The translations under genes were made by a program, and so were the position numbers. The notes under the pieces were generated by a model. That model was not told the origin of the DNA. It saw only the letters and a program-made list of their open reading frames with translations, and did no database searches. A DNA stretch of 64,000 bases from Chryseobacterium cheonjiense (GTDB lineage: Bacteria; Bacteroidota; Bacteroidia; Flavobacteriales; Weeksellaceae), in the NCBI RefSeq assembly GCF_012927265.1, contig NZ_JABBGF010000001.1, positions 1,796,502 to 1,860,501 of the forward strand, in the 5' to 3' direction. Positions 36,448 through 45,407 of this stretch are shown piece after piece; the stretch's first letter is position 1; each line of letters starts with the position of its first letter.

Positions 36448-37038
36448 TTAATTTAAATAATTAACCAGAAAAATGATTCCATAAATCCAGGATAGATATA
36501 AAAAAGAGTAAAATAACCCAAAACCTAAACTTTTCGCTAAATTTCCTCTACAGTATTTTGAGTTTTTAAATACCAACCGTAAAGCACGGAAAAAAATCCA
36601 GTACAGCATTGCTGCGAACAATAAAATTACAGCCCAGAAAAAAACGCCCAGAAAATATAAAAGAAAAACAAGAACTATAGAAAATACAAGCCAGGCGATA
36701 ATTGATATAATAAGCCCTCCGATTCCATCTCCCCCATCAGCTATATCAAAATCAAAATTTCCAATTTCGGGAGTTTTGTCTGACAGCTTTTTTATTTTTT
36801 CTTTTGTCAAAACATGCCCGATATTATCTTTTAGTTTTATACCGTAATATAATCCTAAGCTTATAAAAAGTAAAAATGCAGTTCCTAAAATCGAGGTAGA
36901 AACAATAGAGTTTTGAAATAAAGACCTGTGGGAACTATGTCCTGAAATCCAGACACATATAATTACCAATGAGATAATTCCTACTGTTGAACGAGACAGT
37001 AATTTTGTATCTATAAAATATCTTTGCGGAAATTTCAT
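36448..37038 (-). CDS. small hypothetical membrane protein
   Basis: From Met 37038 ([17 protein letters not shown]) this is a 196-residue protein with about four or five hydrophobic segments and a short glycine/aspartate-rich loop ([10 protein letters not shown]). A start at 37065 would add nine residues. I do not recognise a family. It is 22 bp upstream of kdsB and might be co-transcribed with it. Confidence 0.65.
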   Translation of the reverse strand: MKFPQRYFIDTKLLSRSTVGIISLVIICVWISGHSSHRSLFQNSIVSTSILGTAFLLFISLGLYYGIKLKDNIGHVLTKEKIKKLSDKTPEIGNFDFDIADGGDGIGGLIISIIAWLVFSIVLVFLLYFLGVFFWAVILLFAAMLYWIFFRALRLVFKNSKYCRGNLAKSLGFGLFYSFLYLSWIYGIIFLVNYLN

Positions 37039-37069
37039 CGTTATAAATACGGATTTGAAATTCAAAAAA

Positions 37070-37153
37070 CACTTCGACTCCGCTCAGCGTGACCTCTAAA
37101 ATAAGCTGTTAAATAACATTTAGAATTGTCATGCTGAGCCTGTCGAAGCATCT
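37070..37153. repeat. inverted pair of a dispersed flavobacterial repeat
   Basis: CACTTCGACTCCGCTCAGCG (37070-37094) and the facing GTCATGCTGAGCCTGTCGAA (37128-37153) are imperfect reverse complements. A third copy is at 45369-45397. The word is common between genes in Bacteroidota from memory. Confidence 0.65.
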
Positions 37154-37166
37154 ATGTTTTAAAAAA

Positions 37167-38420
37167 TTATTTCAAATCATTCAAAGCTTTTTCCAGTTTC
37201 GGCATCATGACTTCAATTTCATCAATAGCCAAACCTCCTACAGAAGCTCTGAACCAAGGCTCAGACTTATCTTCTCCGAAAGCAGAAAAAGGAACAAGCG
37301 CAACGCCTGCTTCATTGATCAGGTAGAAAACAAGATCTGAAGAATTTTCGATAACCGTTCCGTCCGGTTTTGTTTTTCCGATGTAATCTAATTTAATGGT
37401 AAGATAAAGTGCTCCCATCGGTTCGATGCTGTCGACAGTTAGGCCTTTACCTTTCAGATCCTGGATTCCTGCGTGCAGGACTTTCAGACTAGCTTCTAAT
37501 TTTCCTTTAAAATCTTCAACAAAAGCATTTACATCATCAGGATTTTCATAATATTTTGCAGTAGCTTCCTGTTCCGGTTTTGGAGCCCACGCTCCTACGT
37601 GTGTAAGAAGCGCTTTCATTTTGTCCATGATATGAACCGGCCCGAATCCCCATCCTACGCGAACTCCCGTTGCGGCAAGACATTTTGAAATACCGTCGAT
37701 ATACACCGTATATTCTTTCATTTCCGGGAAAAGGGAAACCGGATCTACGTGCTCCGAACCGAAAGTAAGATTAGAATAAATCTGGTCATACATCAGGTAC
37801 AGCGGTTTTTCATCTTCACCTCTTTTCTTATTTTCCGCTAAAACCAATTCGCAGATTTCTGAAAGCTGATCTTTGGTGAACATCGTACCTGTAGGGTTCA
37901 AAGGCGAACAAAGAGCCAATAAAACAGCGCCTTCCAAGTGTGGTCTTAAATCGTCTGCTGTCGGAAGGAAATTGTTTTCAGGGGTGGTCTTTACTTCTAC
38001 TGCATTTGCAGAAGTAAGATACGCATAGTGATTGTTGTTCCATGAAGGAATCGGGTAAACTACTTTATCTCCTTCGTCAACAATGGTTTTGTATACGGCA
38101 TAAATTAAAGGTCTTGAACCTGCCGTAATGAGAATATCATTAGGAGAATAATCCAGATTCCATCTTGTTTTCAGATCTTTGGAAACTTCTTTTCTTAAAG
38201 ATAAAAGTCCGTTAGCAGGCGGATAATTCGTCAGATTATTCTGATACGCATTCTGAATTTCCTCCTTTAATTTGGCAGGAATCGGATAAATATTAGAATT
38301 AAGGTCACCAATCGTAAGGTTGGCAATCTCCGCACCTTTTGCCTTTAAATCGTTTACTTCATTACCTATTTTTACAATTTCAGAACCGATCAGGTTCGCC
38401 GCTAATTTTGAAACTTTCAC
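37167..38420 (-). CDS. PLP-dependent aminotransferase, class I/II
   Basis: This 417-residue fold-type I enzyme has the cofactor lysine Lys246 in DGISKCLAATGVRVGWG, the NPTG motif in CSPLNPTGTMF, and the tyrosine-bearing MYDQIYSNLTFG. It moves amino groups between an amino acid and a keto acid; aspartate aminotransferase-like family members are the nearest visible match, but the donor is uncertain. The gene stands between two dispersed repeats and is probably monocistronic. Confidence 0.9.
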   Translation of the reverse strand: MKVSKLAANLIGSEIVKIGNEVNDLKAKGAEIANLTIGDLNSNIYPIPAKLKEEIQNAYQNNLTNYPPANGLLSLRKEVSKDLKTRWNLDYSPNDILITAGSRPLIYAVYKTIVDEGDKVVYPIPSWNNNHYAYLTSANAVEVKTTPENNFLPTADDLRPHLEGAVLLALCSPLNPTGTMFTKDQLSEICELVLAENKKRGEDEKPLYLMYDQIYSNLTFGSEHVDPVSLFPEMKEYTVYIDGISKCLAATGVRVGWGFGPVHIMDKMKALLTHVGAWAPKPEQEATAKYYENPDDVNAFVEDFKGKLEASLKVLHAGIQDLKGKGLTVDSIEPMGALYLTIKLDYIGKTKPDGTVIENSSDLVFYLINEAGVALVPFSAFGEDKSEPWFRASVGGLAIDEIEVMMPKLEKALNDLK

Positions 38421-38451
38421 TTTATTTAATTTAAATTTATTTAATATAATA

Positions 38452-38527
38452 ATTTAACAATATACTCATGTAACAGTGTAACAATGTTTTAATTGGTAAA
38501 CTGCTAGATTGATACATTGCTATATTT
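38452..38527. repeat. degenerate TAACA/TGTAACAAT intergenic repeat
   Basis: TTAACAATATACTCATGTAA, CAGTGTAACAATG and GATACATTGCTATATT share words with the repeats at 31230, 33445 and 35665. Confidence 0.45.
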
Positions 38528-40242
38528 TAATTGAGTTGTAAATCTCTTCTTACCTCCTGAATTTTTGCTTCTAAAGACTTTAATTTATCTTTAAAATCCG
38601 CTTCAGAAGTAATTGAATCTTTAACAGAAATATAGAACTTAATTTTAGGTTCCGTTCCGGAAGGTCTTACACAAACTTTGGTACCGTCCTGAGTATAATA
38701 AATCAATACATTCGACTTTGGAATGTCGTTCATTACTTTCTTCTCATTTTTTGAAACAATGAAATTCGTCTGTTCTTTAAAGTCTTTTACTTCTTCTACC
38801 AGTGATCCTGCTAATGATTTTGGCGGGTTTTCACGGAAATTTTTCATCATATTCTGAATTTCTTCTGCTCCATCTCTTCCTTTTCTTACCAGATTTACCA
38901 AACCTTCATAGTACATTCCGGTTTCCTGGTAAATTTCGATAAGATATTGATACATCGTTCTTCCATTGGCTTTACACCATGCTGCGATTTCACAAGCTAA
39001 AACAATACTTCCGCAGGAATCTTTATCACGTACGAAATCTCCTGTCATGAATCCGAAACTTTCTTCACCACCGCAAACGAATTTTTCTTTCCCTTCAAAA
39101 TCACGGATCATTTTTCCGATCCATTTAAATCCAGTTAATCCCACTTTGCAGTCTACCCCGAACTTTTGAGCAATATCAAAGAAAATATCGGATGTTACGA
39201 TGGTAGACCCAATGAATTCCTTCCCGGTAATTCTTTCCTGCTTTCTCCATTCATTCAGAATGTAATAGGTAAGAATAGTATTGGTTTGATTTCCGTTCAA
39301 AAGCTGAATTTCTCCGTCAAGGTTTCTTACGGCAATTCCCAATCGGTCTCCATCCGGATCTGTTCCGATTACAATATCGGCATTGGTAATTTTTGCCAGA
39401 TCCATCGCCATTTCCAGCGCTGCAGGTTCTTCCGGATTCGGAGAATCTACTGTCGGGAAGTTTCCGCTTGGGATCATCTGTTCTTTTACAAGATCAATTT
39501 TCTTGAAGCCTGCTTTTTCCAAAGCCTTTGGAACGGTGGTATAAGTCGTCCCGTGAATGGATGTAAAAACGATATTTAAATTTTCCTTTCCTACATTCTG
39601 ATAGGTAGAATGTTCAATACAGGCGTCAATGTAAACATCATCCTGCTCCTCTCCGATCCATTCGATTAAATCATCGTTACCATTGAATTTAATTTCTTCA
39701 AATTTTACAGCATATACTTCATTAATGATCGCTTCATCATGTGGCGGAACAATCTGCGCACCGTCATTCCAATATACTTTATAGCCATTGTATTCCGGTG
39801 GGTTGTGAGATGCCGTTAAAACAATTCCTCCGTGACAGTTTCTGTTTCTCACCGTAAATGACAGTTCCGGAGTTGGCCTGTGATTTTTGAACAACAACAC
39901 TTTGATTCCGTTTGCCGTCAAAACATCAGCTACCAGTTTTCCGAACTCTTTGGAATTATTTCTTACGTCATAGGCAATTGCCACCTTGATCTCTTCTCCT
40001 TGAAATTGCTTTAACATATAATTCGCAAGTCCCTGTGTAGCTTGACCTAAGGTATATTTATTTAAACGATTGGTTCCTACACCCATCACTCCTCTCATTC
40101 CTCCTGTACCAAACTCCAATTCTCTGTAAAAAGAATCTTCCAGATCCGGCGAATTGCCTTCAATTAATAATTGTACGGCACTTCTTGTTTCTTCATCAAA
40201 TGATTCGTGCAACCAAAGTTTTGCTTTTTCTAATGTTGTCAT
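38527..40242 (-). CDS. phosphohexomutase (phosphoglucomutase/phosphomannomutase type)
   Basis: This 571-residue alpha-D-phosphohexomutase moves phosphate between C1 and C6 of a hexose. The catalytic phosphoserine is Ser145 in TASHNPPEYNGYK, the metal loop is TDPDGDRLGIAV, the sugar-binding loop is CGGEESFGF and the phosphate-binding loop is VRPSGTEPK. Length suits the long phosphoglucomutase/PMM2-like branch. Glucose-1-phosphate is the likely product pool, feeding sugar nucleotides. Confidence 0.93.
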   Translation of the reverse strand: MTTLEKAKLWLHESFDEETRSAVQLLIEGNSPDLEDSFYRELEFGTGGMRGVMGVGTNRLNKYTLGQATQGLANYMLKQFQGEEIKVAIAYDVRNNSKEFGKLVADVLTANGIKVLLFKNHRPTPELSFTVRNRNCHGGIVLTASHNPPEYNGYKVYWNDGAQIVPPHDEAIINEVYAVKFEEIKFNGNDDLIEWIGEEQDDVYIDACIEHSTYQNVGKENLNIVFTSIHGTTYTTVPKALEKAGFKKIDLVKEQMIPSGNFPTVDSPNPEEPAALEMAMDLAKITNADIVIGTDPDGDRLGIAVRNLDGEIQLLNGNQTNTILTYYILNEWRKQERITGKEFIGSTIVTSDIFFDIAQKFGVDCKVGLTGFKWIGKMIRDFEGKEKFVCGGEESFGFMTGDFVRDKDSCGSIVLACEIAAWCKANGRTMYQYLIEIYQETGMYYEGLVNLVRKGRDGAEEIQNMMKNFRENPPKSLAGSLVEEVKDFKEQTNFIVSKNEKKVMNDIPKSNVLIYYTQDGTKVCVRPSGTEPKIKFYISVKDSITSEADFKDKLKSLEAKIQEVRRDLQLN

Positions 40243-40254
40243 ATTTGTATTTTG

Positions 40255-41304
40255 TTATTTTTTACAATTTTGCTGAAATAGTTCTTTTCCTTGAATCTGA
40301 TCAAGATCCTTTAATTTTTCCCAAGTTTTACAAGCATTAAGAATATCATTTTGCATAGTGTAAACTGTAGCAATATTATATAAATTATCAATATTAGAAT
40401 TATTTAATATATATGATTCATTAAAAAATGATATTGCATTGTCATACTTTTTTCTCTTAGTTGCATTAATTCCTTTAACAAATAGATCGTTTGATTTTTT
40501 TAAATTTTGGTATAATATTCCATTTACACAATTAAAATCATTAATATTTTGAGTCAAAAAGTTTAATGAAACTCCTTTATAAGTATATCCATCACCAAAA
40601 TTTTCGTTTTTAATCTCTAAAATAAAAGGAAGTGTAACAGAGTCATAATTACTAAAATCTTTTAAATCCCAAATATTAAAAGTATGATCAATAATATATT
40701 TTATATAATCAATCCTTTCTGTATTGTTATCCGAAGAATATTTTATTTCTGTAGATACTTTGTTTTGTTGCGGATATATTATGATTGATCCTACAAAATT
40801 TAAGTTAACATATTTATATTTCCTTTTAAAAAATTCATTTAAAACCAAACTCAAATTCTTTTTCATTGGAGGAAAAAATAAGCTGTTTGCAAAAATATTT
40901 TTTCCCGTGTTAATCTTTTTTTGCTGATCTAAAACCTTTTCTTGTCTTAGAAAATACATTCTTTCTAATTTATCATCTTCAACTCCAACTATTGATTGAA
41001 CAATAACTAATGAGTCAGAGTTGACTTTTTCTATTATATATCCCGAGTTTTCTGAAGTTTTTATAAAGTTTTTGATTATTGTAAAATCTATACAGAGATT
41101 ATTTTGCTTATTAATACAAAATTTATCATCAACAAAGATAAATTTATTTGGAAAAGGATTGCATGATTTAGGAATATAGGAACTACCATCTTTCATCTCC
41201 TTAAAAACAGTAATCCAAGTCCCTTGTATATCTTTATTATAATTTTGAGCTAACATTAAATTAAAGATACAAATAGCAATAAAAAATAATAATCTTGCTC
41301 TCAT
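40255..41304 (-). CDS. secreted hypothetical protein with C-terminal TPR-like helices
   Basis: This 349-residue protein has a signal peptide (RARLLFFIAICIFNLMLAQ). The first 130 residues resemble small lipocalin-type secreted proteins (GTWITVFKEMKDGSSY), without a certain match. Residues about 285-340 (KRKKYDNAISFFNESYILNNSNIDNLYNIATVY) are a TPR pair. Codons are markedly richer in A and T, and Asn and Lys more frequent, than in the neighbours. This suggests a recent arrival or weak selection on codon use. It lies 12 bp after the mutase gene region and 5 bp before the GIN gene. Confidence 0.7.
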   Translation of the reverse strand: MRARLLFFIAICIFNLMLAQNYNKDIQGTWITVFKEMKDGSSYIPKSCNPFPNKFIFVDDKFCINKQNNLCIDFTIIKNFIKTSENSGYIIEKVNSDSLVIVQSIVGVEDDKLERMYFLRQEKVLDQQKKINTGKNIFANSLFFPPMKKNLSLVLNEFFKRKYKYVNLNFVGSIIIYPQQNKVSTEIKYSSDNNTERIDYIKYIIDHTFNIWDLKDFSNYDSVTLPFILEIKNENFGDGYTYKGVSLNFLTQNINDFNCVNGILYQNLKKSNDLFVKGINATKRKKYDNAISFFNESYILNNSNIDNLYNIATVYTMQNDILNACKTWEKLKDLDQIQGKELFQQNCKK

Positions 41305-41309
41305 AGTTT

Positions 41310-42017
41310 TTACTCCAATCTCTTATTCTCTACTCTGGCACCTTTATCAATTTTAAATGCACGGATCGGGTCATTATAATAAATAAATTTTGCTGTATTC
41401 TGAACATTTCCTTTCAAAGAATCTTTCACATTCACTTCAGCATAATTACCGTTTTTAGAGTTTATATTCAGGTTTTCGATTTTCCAGTAAGGAGCAATAA
41501 GGCTTGCCGTATCGGAAATCTTTATCACAGCATCTTTAGTCTGCCCCAAAAAGTTGGCCCTGCTTTTATTCAGCATCTCAACTTCTGCCCTTCTTGTGTT
41601 TACCGAACCCATAAAAGTAGCATAATTTTTTAAATTAAGCCTAAAATTATCAGTCTTAATTTCGCTTGAAATATTCATTTCTACCGAATCGGAAATCGCT
41701 ATTTTTTCCAGGTTATATTTTGAATAAATGGTCACGTTATAAAAGTCAACTCCCTTTGTACCACGCTTTTCTTTAATGGTTAATGTTTTATCACTGACAT
41801 CCACATCAAGATTGTCTGCAACGTTCGGGTAGGTTTCGATTTCTACAAAGTTTTTTGTTCCTCTCGCATAAAACACCCGGAATTTTCCTTCCAGATCCAG
41901 GTTTACAAATTCCGGAACATCCACATCTTTTCTTTCAATATTCCCTTTAGGAGAAATTTTTCCGCAGGACATTACTGATGCTAATAAAAATGTGTATACT
42001 ATACCTTTCATATTCAT
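41310..42017 (-). CDS. GIN-domain (DUF2807) lipoprotein
   Basis: This 235-residue protein begins with a lipoprotein signal (MKGIVYTFLLASVMSC), so it is probably anchored in the envelope. The remainder is a right-handed beta-helix-like repeat typical of the putative auto-transporter adhesin head GIN family: short strands rich in Asn, Asp and Lys with repeated LNLKNYATFMGSVN-type turns. The function is unknown. Its start codon directly follows the stop codon of the DUF3667 gene (TAAATG), so translation is probably coupled. Confidence 0.82.
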   Translation of the reverse strand: MNMKGIVYTFLLASVMSCGKISPKGNIERKDVDVPEFVNLDLEGKFRVFYARGTKNFVEIETYPNVADNLDVDVSDKTLTIKEKRGTKGVDFYNVTIYSKYNLEKIAISDSVEMNISSEIKTDNFRLNLKNYATFMGSVNTRRAEVEMLNKSRANFLGQTKDAVIKISDTASLIAPYWKIENLNINSKNGNYAEVNVKDSLKGNVQNTAKFIYYNDPIRAFKIDKGARVENKRLE

Positions 42018-42746
42018 TTAAAATATTTCATATAAGATTAAACCTATAACCGTGCTTTCCAGTCCCATCAGAAAATACAATCCCACCACTCTCCAAACCA
42101 TTCCCCATGATGTGTATGAATTTTTAAATGCATTCCAATACGTAACAGCAGGAAAAAGAAGAGCAATGCCGAATAAGAGTTGGTCGATGACAAAGAAAAT
42201 CTTTGAAACCGGTTTCCACAAGCCGATCAGACTCACTATATCGTCCAACAAAAATAGGATTAAAATTCCTAAAAGACTAACAGTTCCGATGATAAAATGT
42301 TCGGCAATATTCAATTTTATTCTTCTGAAAAGAAAATATGCATTGACCGCAAGCATCGGAATGATGACAAATAAAACAGCCTTTGAATACTTCGACAGGA
42401 AATCTTTAACTTCGGAATCGTCGGCAAGAACCTCTGCCGATGCAAATTTTTCATAATAATGCAATCCTAATACATTAAAACTGAAAAGAACCAGTAACAA
42501 CGGGATAAAATTGTTGTATCTGATTCTTTTTCCTGCAATATAATCCATTGCCGTTTTGCCGGGCCTGAATATAATATCTTTTAAAGTATTGAAAAACCTG
42601 GCCTCAACGTGCCAGATTGATCCTAAAATATCATTTTTGATAATAGATTTCGGAGTTATTCTTGCTGTGTCGGTCTTCTGTCCGCAATGAGGACAAAACT
42701 CATCGGAAACTGAATGGCCACAGTTTAAACAACTCTTTTGATTCAT
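42018..42746 (-). CDS. DUF3667 membrane protein with zinc ribbon
   Basis: This 242-residue protein starts with a zinc-ribbon of two CxxC pairs (CLNCGHSVSDEFCPHCGQ) and continues with about five membrane helices. The segment FRPGKTAMDYIAGKRIRYNNFIPLLLVL is the DUF3667 hallmark. No reaction is known. It lies 1 bp after the GT2 gene on the same strand. Confidence 0.85.
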   Translation of the reverse strand: MNQKSCLNCGHSVSDEFCPHCGQKTDTARITPKSIIKNDILGSIWHVEARFFNTLKDIIFRPGKTAMDYIAGKRIRYNNFIPLLLVLFSFNVLGLHYYEKFASAEVLADDSEVKDFLSKYSKAVLFVIIPMLAVNAYFLFRRIKLNIAEHFIIGTVSLLGILILFLLDDIVSLIGLWKPVSKIFFVIDQLLFGIALLFPAVTYWNAFKNSYTSWGMVWRVVGLYFLMGLESTVIGLILYEIF

Positions 42747-42747
42747 C

Positions 42748-43698
42748 TTAAATCACCTCATCTATATTATAATTTTTATGCTCTCGGTTTGTTCTGATGA
42801 TCATTTCTCCTAAGAACCCCGCGATAAAAAGCAATGTTCCCATCAGCATCATTGTTAAAGCAATAAAAAACCATGGGTTATCGGTAATCAGATGACCGTA
42901 CATACCTCTTGCCACATCAATCAATTTTGAAATGCCCAGCCAAAGTGCCGAAAGGAAACCTACAATAAACATTAATGTTCCTACTGCCCCAAAAAAATGC
43001 ATCGGTCTTCCCCCAAAACGACTTACAAACCAAAGGGTTACCAAATCCAGGAAACCTCTGATGAATCTTTCGGTTCCGAATTTTGAAGTTCCGTAAGGTC
43101 TTGCCTGGTGCTGAACTTCTTTTTCCGTAATTCTTCTGAACCCGGCATTGGCAGCCAAAACCGGAATATAACGGTGCATATCACCATACACATCGATGGT
43201 TTTTACCACTTGTTTTTTGTATGCCTTCAATCCACAGTTGAAATCATGAAGATACACTCCGGAAACTTTTCTTGCAGCTGCATTGAACAATTTTGACGGT
43301 ACATTTTTCGTCATTACGTTATCAAAACGTTTCTTCTTCCACCCCGAAACAATGTCGTAATTTTCATTAACAACCATTGAATACAATTCCGGAATTTCTT
43401 CCGGGAAGTCCTGAAGGTCTGCATCCATGGTGATAATCACATCGCCATTGGTTCTTTCAAAGGCAGCATGAAGCGCCTGGGATTTTCCGTAGTTTTTAGA
43501 AAATTTAATGGCATGGATCTGAGGATTCTGAACTTTCAGATTTTCAATAATACTCCATGACAAGTCTGTGCTTCCGTCATCTACAAACCAGATCTCATAC
43601 GATAAGCTGTTGGATCTGCATACATTATCAATCCTTGAAAAAAGCTCTTCCAAAGAATCTTCTTCGTTTAATAACGGAATAACTATAGATAAATTCAT
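42748..43698 (-). CDS. family 2 glycosyltransferase (DPM1/GtrB-like)
   Basis: This 316-residue enzyme has the GT2 opening LSIVIPLLNEEDSLEELFSRI, the metal/nucleotide motif DADLQDFPEEI and two C-terminal membrane helices. This form transfers a sugar from a nucleotide donor to polyprenyl phosphate, making a lipid-linked sugar for envelope glycans. The donor is unknown. It sits in a tight run DUF4199, GT2, DUF3667, GIN, all minus strand. Confidence 0.92.
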   Translation of the reverse strand: MNLSIVIPLLNEEDSLEELFSRIDNVCRSNSLSYEIWFVDDGSTDLSWSIIENLKVQNPQIHAIKFSKNYGKSQALHAAFERTNGDVIITMDADLQDFPEEIPELYSMVVNENYDIVSGWKKKRFDNVMTKNVPSKLFNAAARKVSGVYLHDFNCGLKAYKKQVVKTIDVYGDMHRYIPVLAANAGFRRITEKEVQHQARPYGTSKFGTERFIRGFLDLVTLWFVSRFGGRPMHFFGAVGTLMFIVGFLSALWLGISKLIDVARGMYGHLITDNPWFFIALTMMLMGTLLFIAGFLGEMIIRTNREHKNYNIDEVI

Positions 43699-43715
43699 TT
43701 AATTTTAGTAAAAAA

Positions 43716-44315
43716 TTATTCTTTAATTTCTGGTTCCTGGTAGATTGTTCTGGTTCTGAAAAACGCTCCGAAAAACAACGACAAAACTACGTAAAATATA
43801 AGTACCGCGGCAAAATATCCTGAAAAATGACTCGCGGTAAGCATATCTTTTCCTTTAACTGCTTCCGGCGTAAAACTTTGAAGTCGTTCTTTATATTTCT
43901 GATCGAGCTCATCAATATCTTTCTGATGTTTTAAAATTTTTCTTGCAGAAGTATATTCTTTATCCAATTCCGACTTCTGTCTTGTTACATATTGGTAATT
44001 TAACAGTTTTTTCGCATCGGTATCAACGAAATTCAGAAAGGCGTAAATGCTTAAAATCGATAAAATTCCACCGATAAACATTGGCACAAAAGCTCTTTTA
44101 AAGGCTTCTTTAAAGCTTACTGTTTTATGGCTGCTCCAATATGTTTTAACAGACCAGAACGCTGCACCGGCATAAATAATGGGCAAAACAAAAGCATTGG
44201 CTTTCAATGAAATATCAAAATATTCGACTCCTGAAAAGAAGTAATACACTGCGAAAAAAACGATCATCGTAGCAGCAAACAGTAAAATTCCTAAGGTGGA
44301 AGGGCTTTTCGTCAT
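43716..44315 (-). CDS. DUF4199 membrane protein
   Basis: From Met 44315 (MTKSPSTLGILLFAATMIVF) this is a 199-residue protein with four membrane helices and an intervening charged coiled segment (KLLNYQYVTRQKSELDKEY). A start at 44393 would add 26 residues and run towards the SRP RNA promoter, so the shorter form is preferred. DUF4199 proteins are common in Bacteroidota and have no known function. It heads the run with the GT2 gene. Confidence 0.83.
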   Translation of the reverse strand: MTKSPSTLGILLFAATMIVFFAVYYFFSGVEYFDISLKANAFVLPIIYAGAAFWSVKTYWSSHKTVSFKEAFKRAFVPMFIGGILSILSIYAFLNFVDTDAKKLLNYQYVTRQKSELDKEYTSARKILKHQKDIDELDQKYKERLQSFTPEAVKGKDMLTASHFSGYFAAVLIFYVVLSLFFGAFFRTRTIYQEPEIKE

Positions 44316-44436
44316 ATCTAATTTTTTAAAAAAATATTGAAAAATTATTGGTCTTACATTCAGCAATTTAGCAGTGGTAAAGCCATTTTTCAATTATTTT
44401 TTCTGTCATATTATTTTTAAGTTTACAAAATAATGC

Positions 44437-44444
44437 TATCTTTG
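44437..44444 (+). promoter_or_regulatory. -7 promoter box of the SRP RNA gene
   Basis: TATCTTTG, followed by CACC, ends 4 nt before the first G of the RNA. It shows the expected box-to-start spacing for the other genes here. Confidence 0.7.
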
Positions 44445-44448
44445 CACC

Positions 44449-44541
44449 GGCAAGTCCTAAACAACCAGCTCCTGAGAATCCTCCAGGGTGGGAACGCAGC
44501 AAAGGTAATTGGTCGTAGCGGTGTGATTTAGGTAGCTTGCC
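44449..44541 (+). ncRNA. ffs: signal recognition particle RNA, small bacterial type
   Basis: This 93-nt RNA folds as a long hairpin: terminal GGCAAG pairs with CTTGCC. The conserved apical part is seen as CTCCAGGGTGGGAACGCAGC followed by AAAGGTAA, with the GGAA tetraloop region that binds the Ffh M domain. With Ffh and FtsY it targets nascent membrane and secreted proteins to the Sec translocon. A TATCTTTG promoter lies just upstream, and a run of nine T follows the last base. Confidence 0.93.
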
Positions 44542-44552
44542 ATTTTTTTTTG
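44542..44552 (+). terminator. T-run terminating the SRP RNA
   Basis: The closing stem of the RNA itself (GGCAAG/CTTGCC) is directly followed by ATTTTTTTTTT, so it doubles as the terminator. Confidence 0.75.
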
Positions 44553-44564
44553 GTTTAAGTTGAA

Positions 44565-44641
44565 GAGAGGTAATTTGAAGATTATCTTTTTTTGTTTCCG
44601 ACAACTTCAACATTTCTTTTTTGTTTTTCAAATTACCTCTC
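44565..44641. terminator. 15-bp inverted repeat between the SRP RNA and the MBL gene
   Basis: GAGAGGTAATTTGAA (44565-44579) is perfectly complementary to TTCAAATTACCTCTC (44627-44641). The loop of 47 nt also contains GTTGAAG-type words. It sits between convergent transcripts and could stop both, or be a repeat. Confidence 0.5.
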
Positions 44642-44650
44642 AACATTTAT

Positions 44651-45337
44651 TTAAAATTCGAACGTTTCTCCTAATTTCGGTAAAACAAGTTCCACATTTT
44701 TATCTGCAAAATGCTTTAGCGCACTTTCATGATTAATTTCAATAGCAGGGAATGTATCAAAATGACATCCGATCACTTTCGGTGTTTTCAATAATTCTGC
44801 TGCTGCAAAAGCTGCTTTTCTCGGACACATTGTGTAATGACTTCCAACCGGAAGGATAGAAAGGTCTAAATTTCCGTATAATCTTGGAAACAGTTCCATA
44901 TCTGCCATTACACCGGTATCGCCTGCAAGATATAGGTTTCTGCCTTCAGGTAGCCTGAAAATGTACCCTACGGGAACACCTCCGTAGCTTCCGTCAGGAA
45001 ACGAGCTTGTGTGATGGGCAGGAACCATGGAAATTTTAAGATCGTCGATTTTTGCCGATCCTCCTAAGTTCACATCATCCGTATTTTTTGCACTTTTAAA
45101 ATATCCGCAGATTTCAGGAACTGCTATAATTGTTGCTTCAGGATGATGCTGTAATACTTCTTCCACATCAGCGATATGATCCCCGTGCGCATGAGTCAGT
45201 AAAATATAATCGATTTTCTGTGCAGAAATATCAAATCCTGATTCCGATTTTTTGTAATTGTAAAAAGGATCCGATAAAATTGTTTTGTTTTTGTAGGTGA
45301 ACAAAAAACAGTTTTGTCCCAGATATTGTATTTTCAT
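44651..45337 (-). CDS. UPF0173-type metal-dependent hydrolase (MBL fold)
   Basis: From ATG 45337 (MKIQYLGQNCFLF) this is a 228-residue metallo-beta-lactamase-fold protein of the UPF0173 family. The zinc motif is LTHAHGDH; further marks are VPAHHTSSFPDG, YLAGDTGVMADMEL and the C-terminal GCHFDTFPAI. An upstream frame to 45400 would add residues (CHAELVDAS) that are simply the translation of a dispersed repeat, so it is rejected. The physiological substrate is unknown. Confidence 0.9.
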   Translation of the reverse strand: MKIQYLGQNCFLFTYKNKTILSDPFYNYKKSESGFDISAQKIDYILLTHAHGDHIADVEEVLQHHPEATIIAVPEICGYFKSAKNTDDVNLGGSAKIDDLKISMVPAHHTSSFPDGSYGGVPVGYIFRLPEGRNLYLAGDTGVMADMELFPRLYGNLDLSILPVGSHYTMCPRKAAFAAAELLKTPKVIGCHFDTFPAIEINHESALKHFADKNVELVLPKLGETFEF

Positions 45338-45368
45338 TTTTAATTTATTTTTGAATTGTTTATAACTA

Positions 45369-45397
45369 GATGCGTCGACAAGCTCAGCATGACAGAT
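45369..45397. repeat. dispersed flavobacterial repeat
   Basis: ATGCGTCGACAAGCTCAGCATGAC matches the repeat arm at 37128-37153 in reverse orientation (only the core ACAAGCTCAGCATGAC is exact). It lies between menA and the UPF0173 gene. Confidence 0.6.
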
Positions 45398-45407
45398 CAT
45401 GCTTTAT

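Noticed and set aside
44368..44646. 92-residue minus-strand frame over the SRP RNA
   Set aside because: It crosses a well-supported structured RNA with promoter and terminator.
45338..45400. N-terminal extension of the UPF0173 gene (CHAELVDAS)
   Set aside because: The residues are a translated dispersed repeat; the family starts at MKIQYLG (45337).
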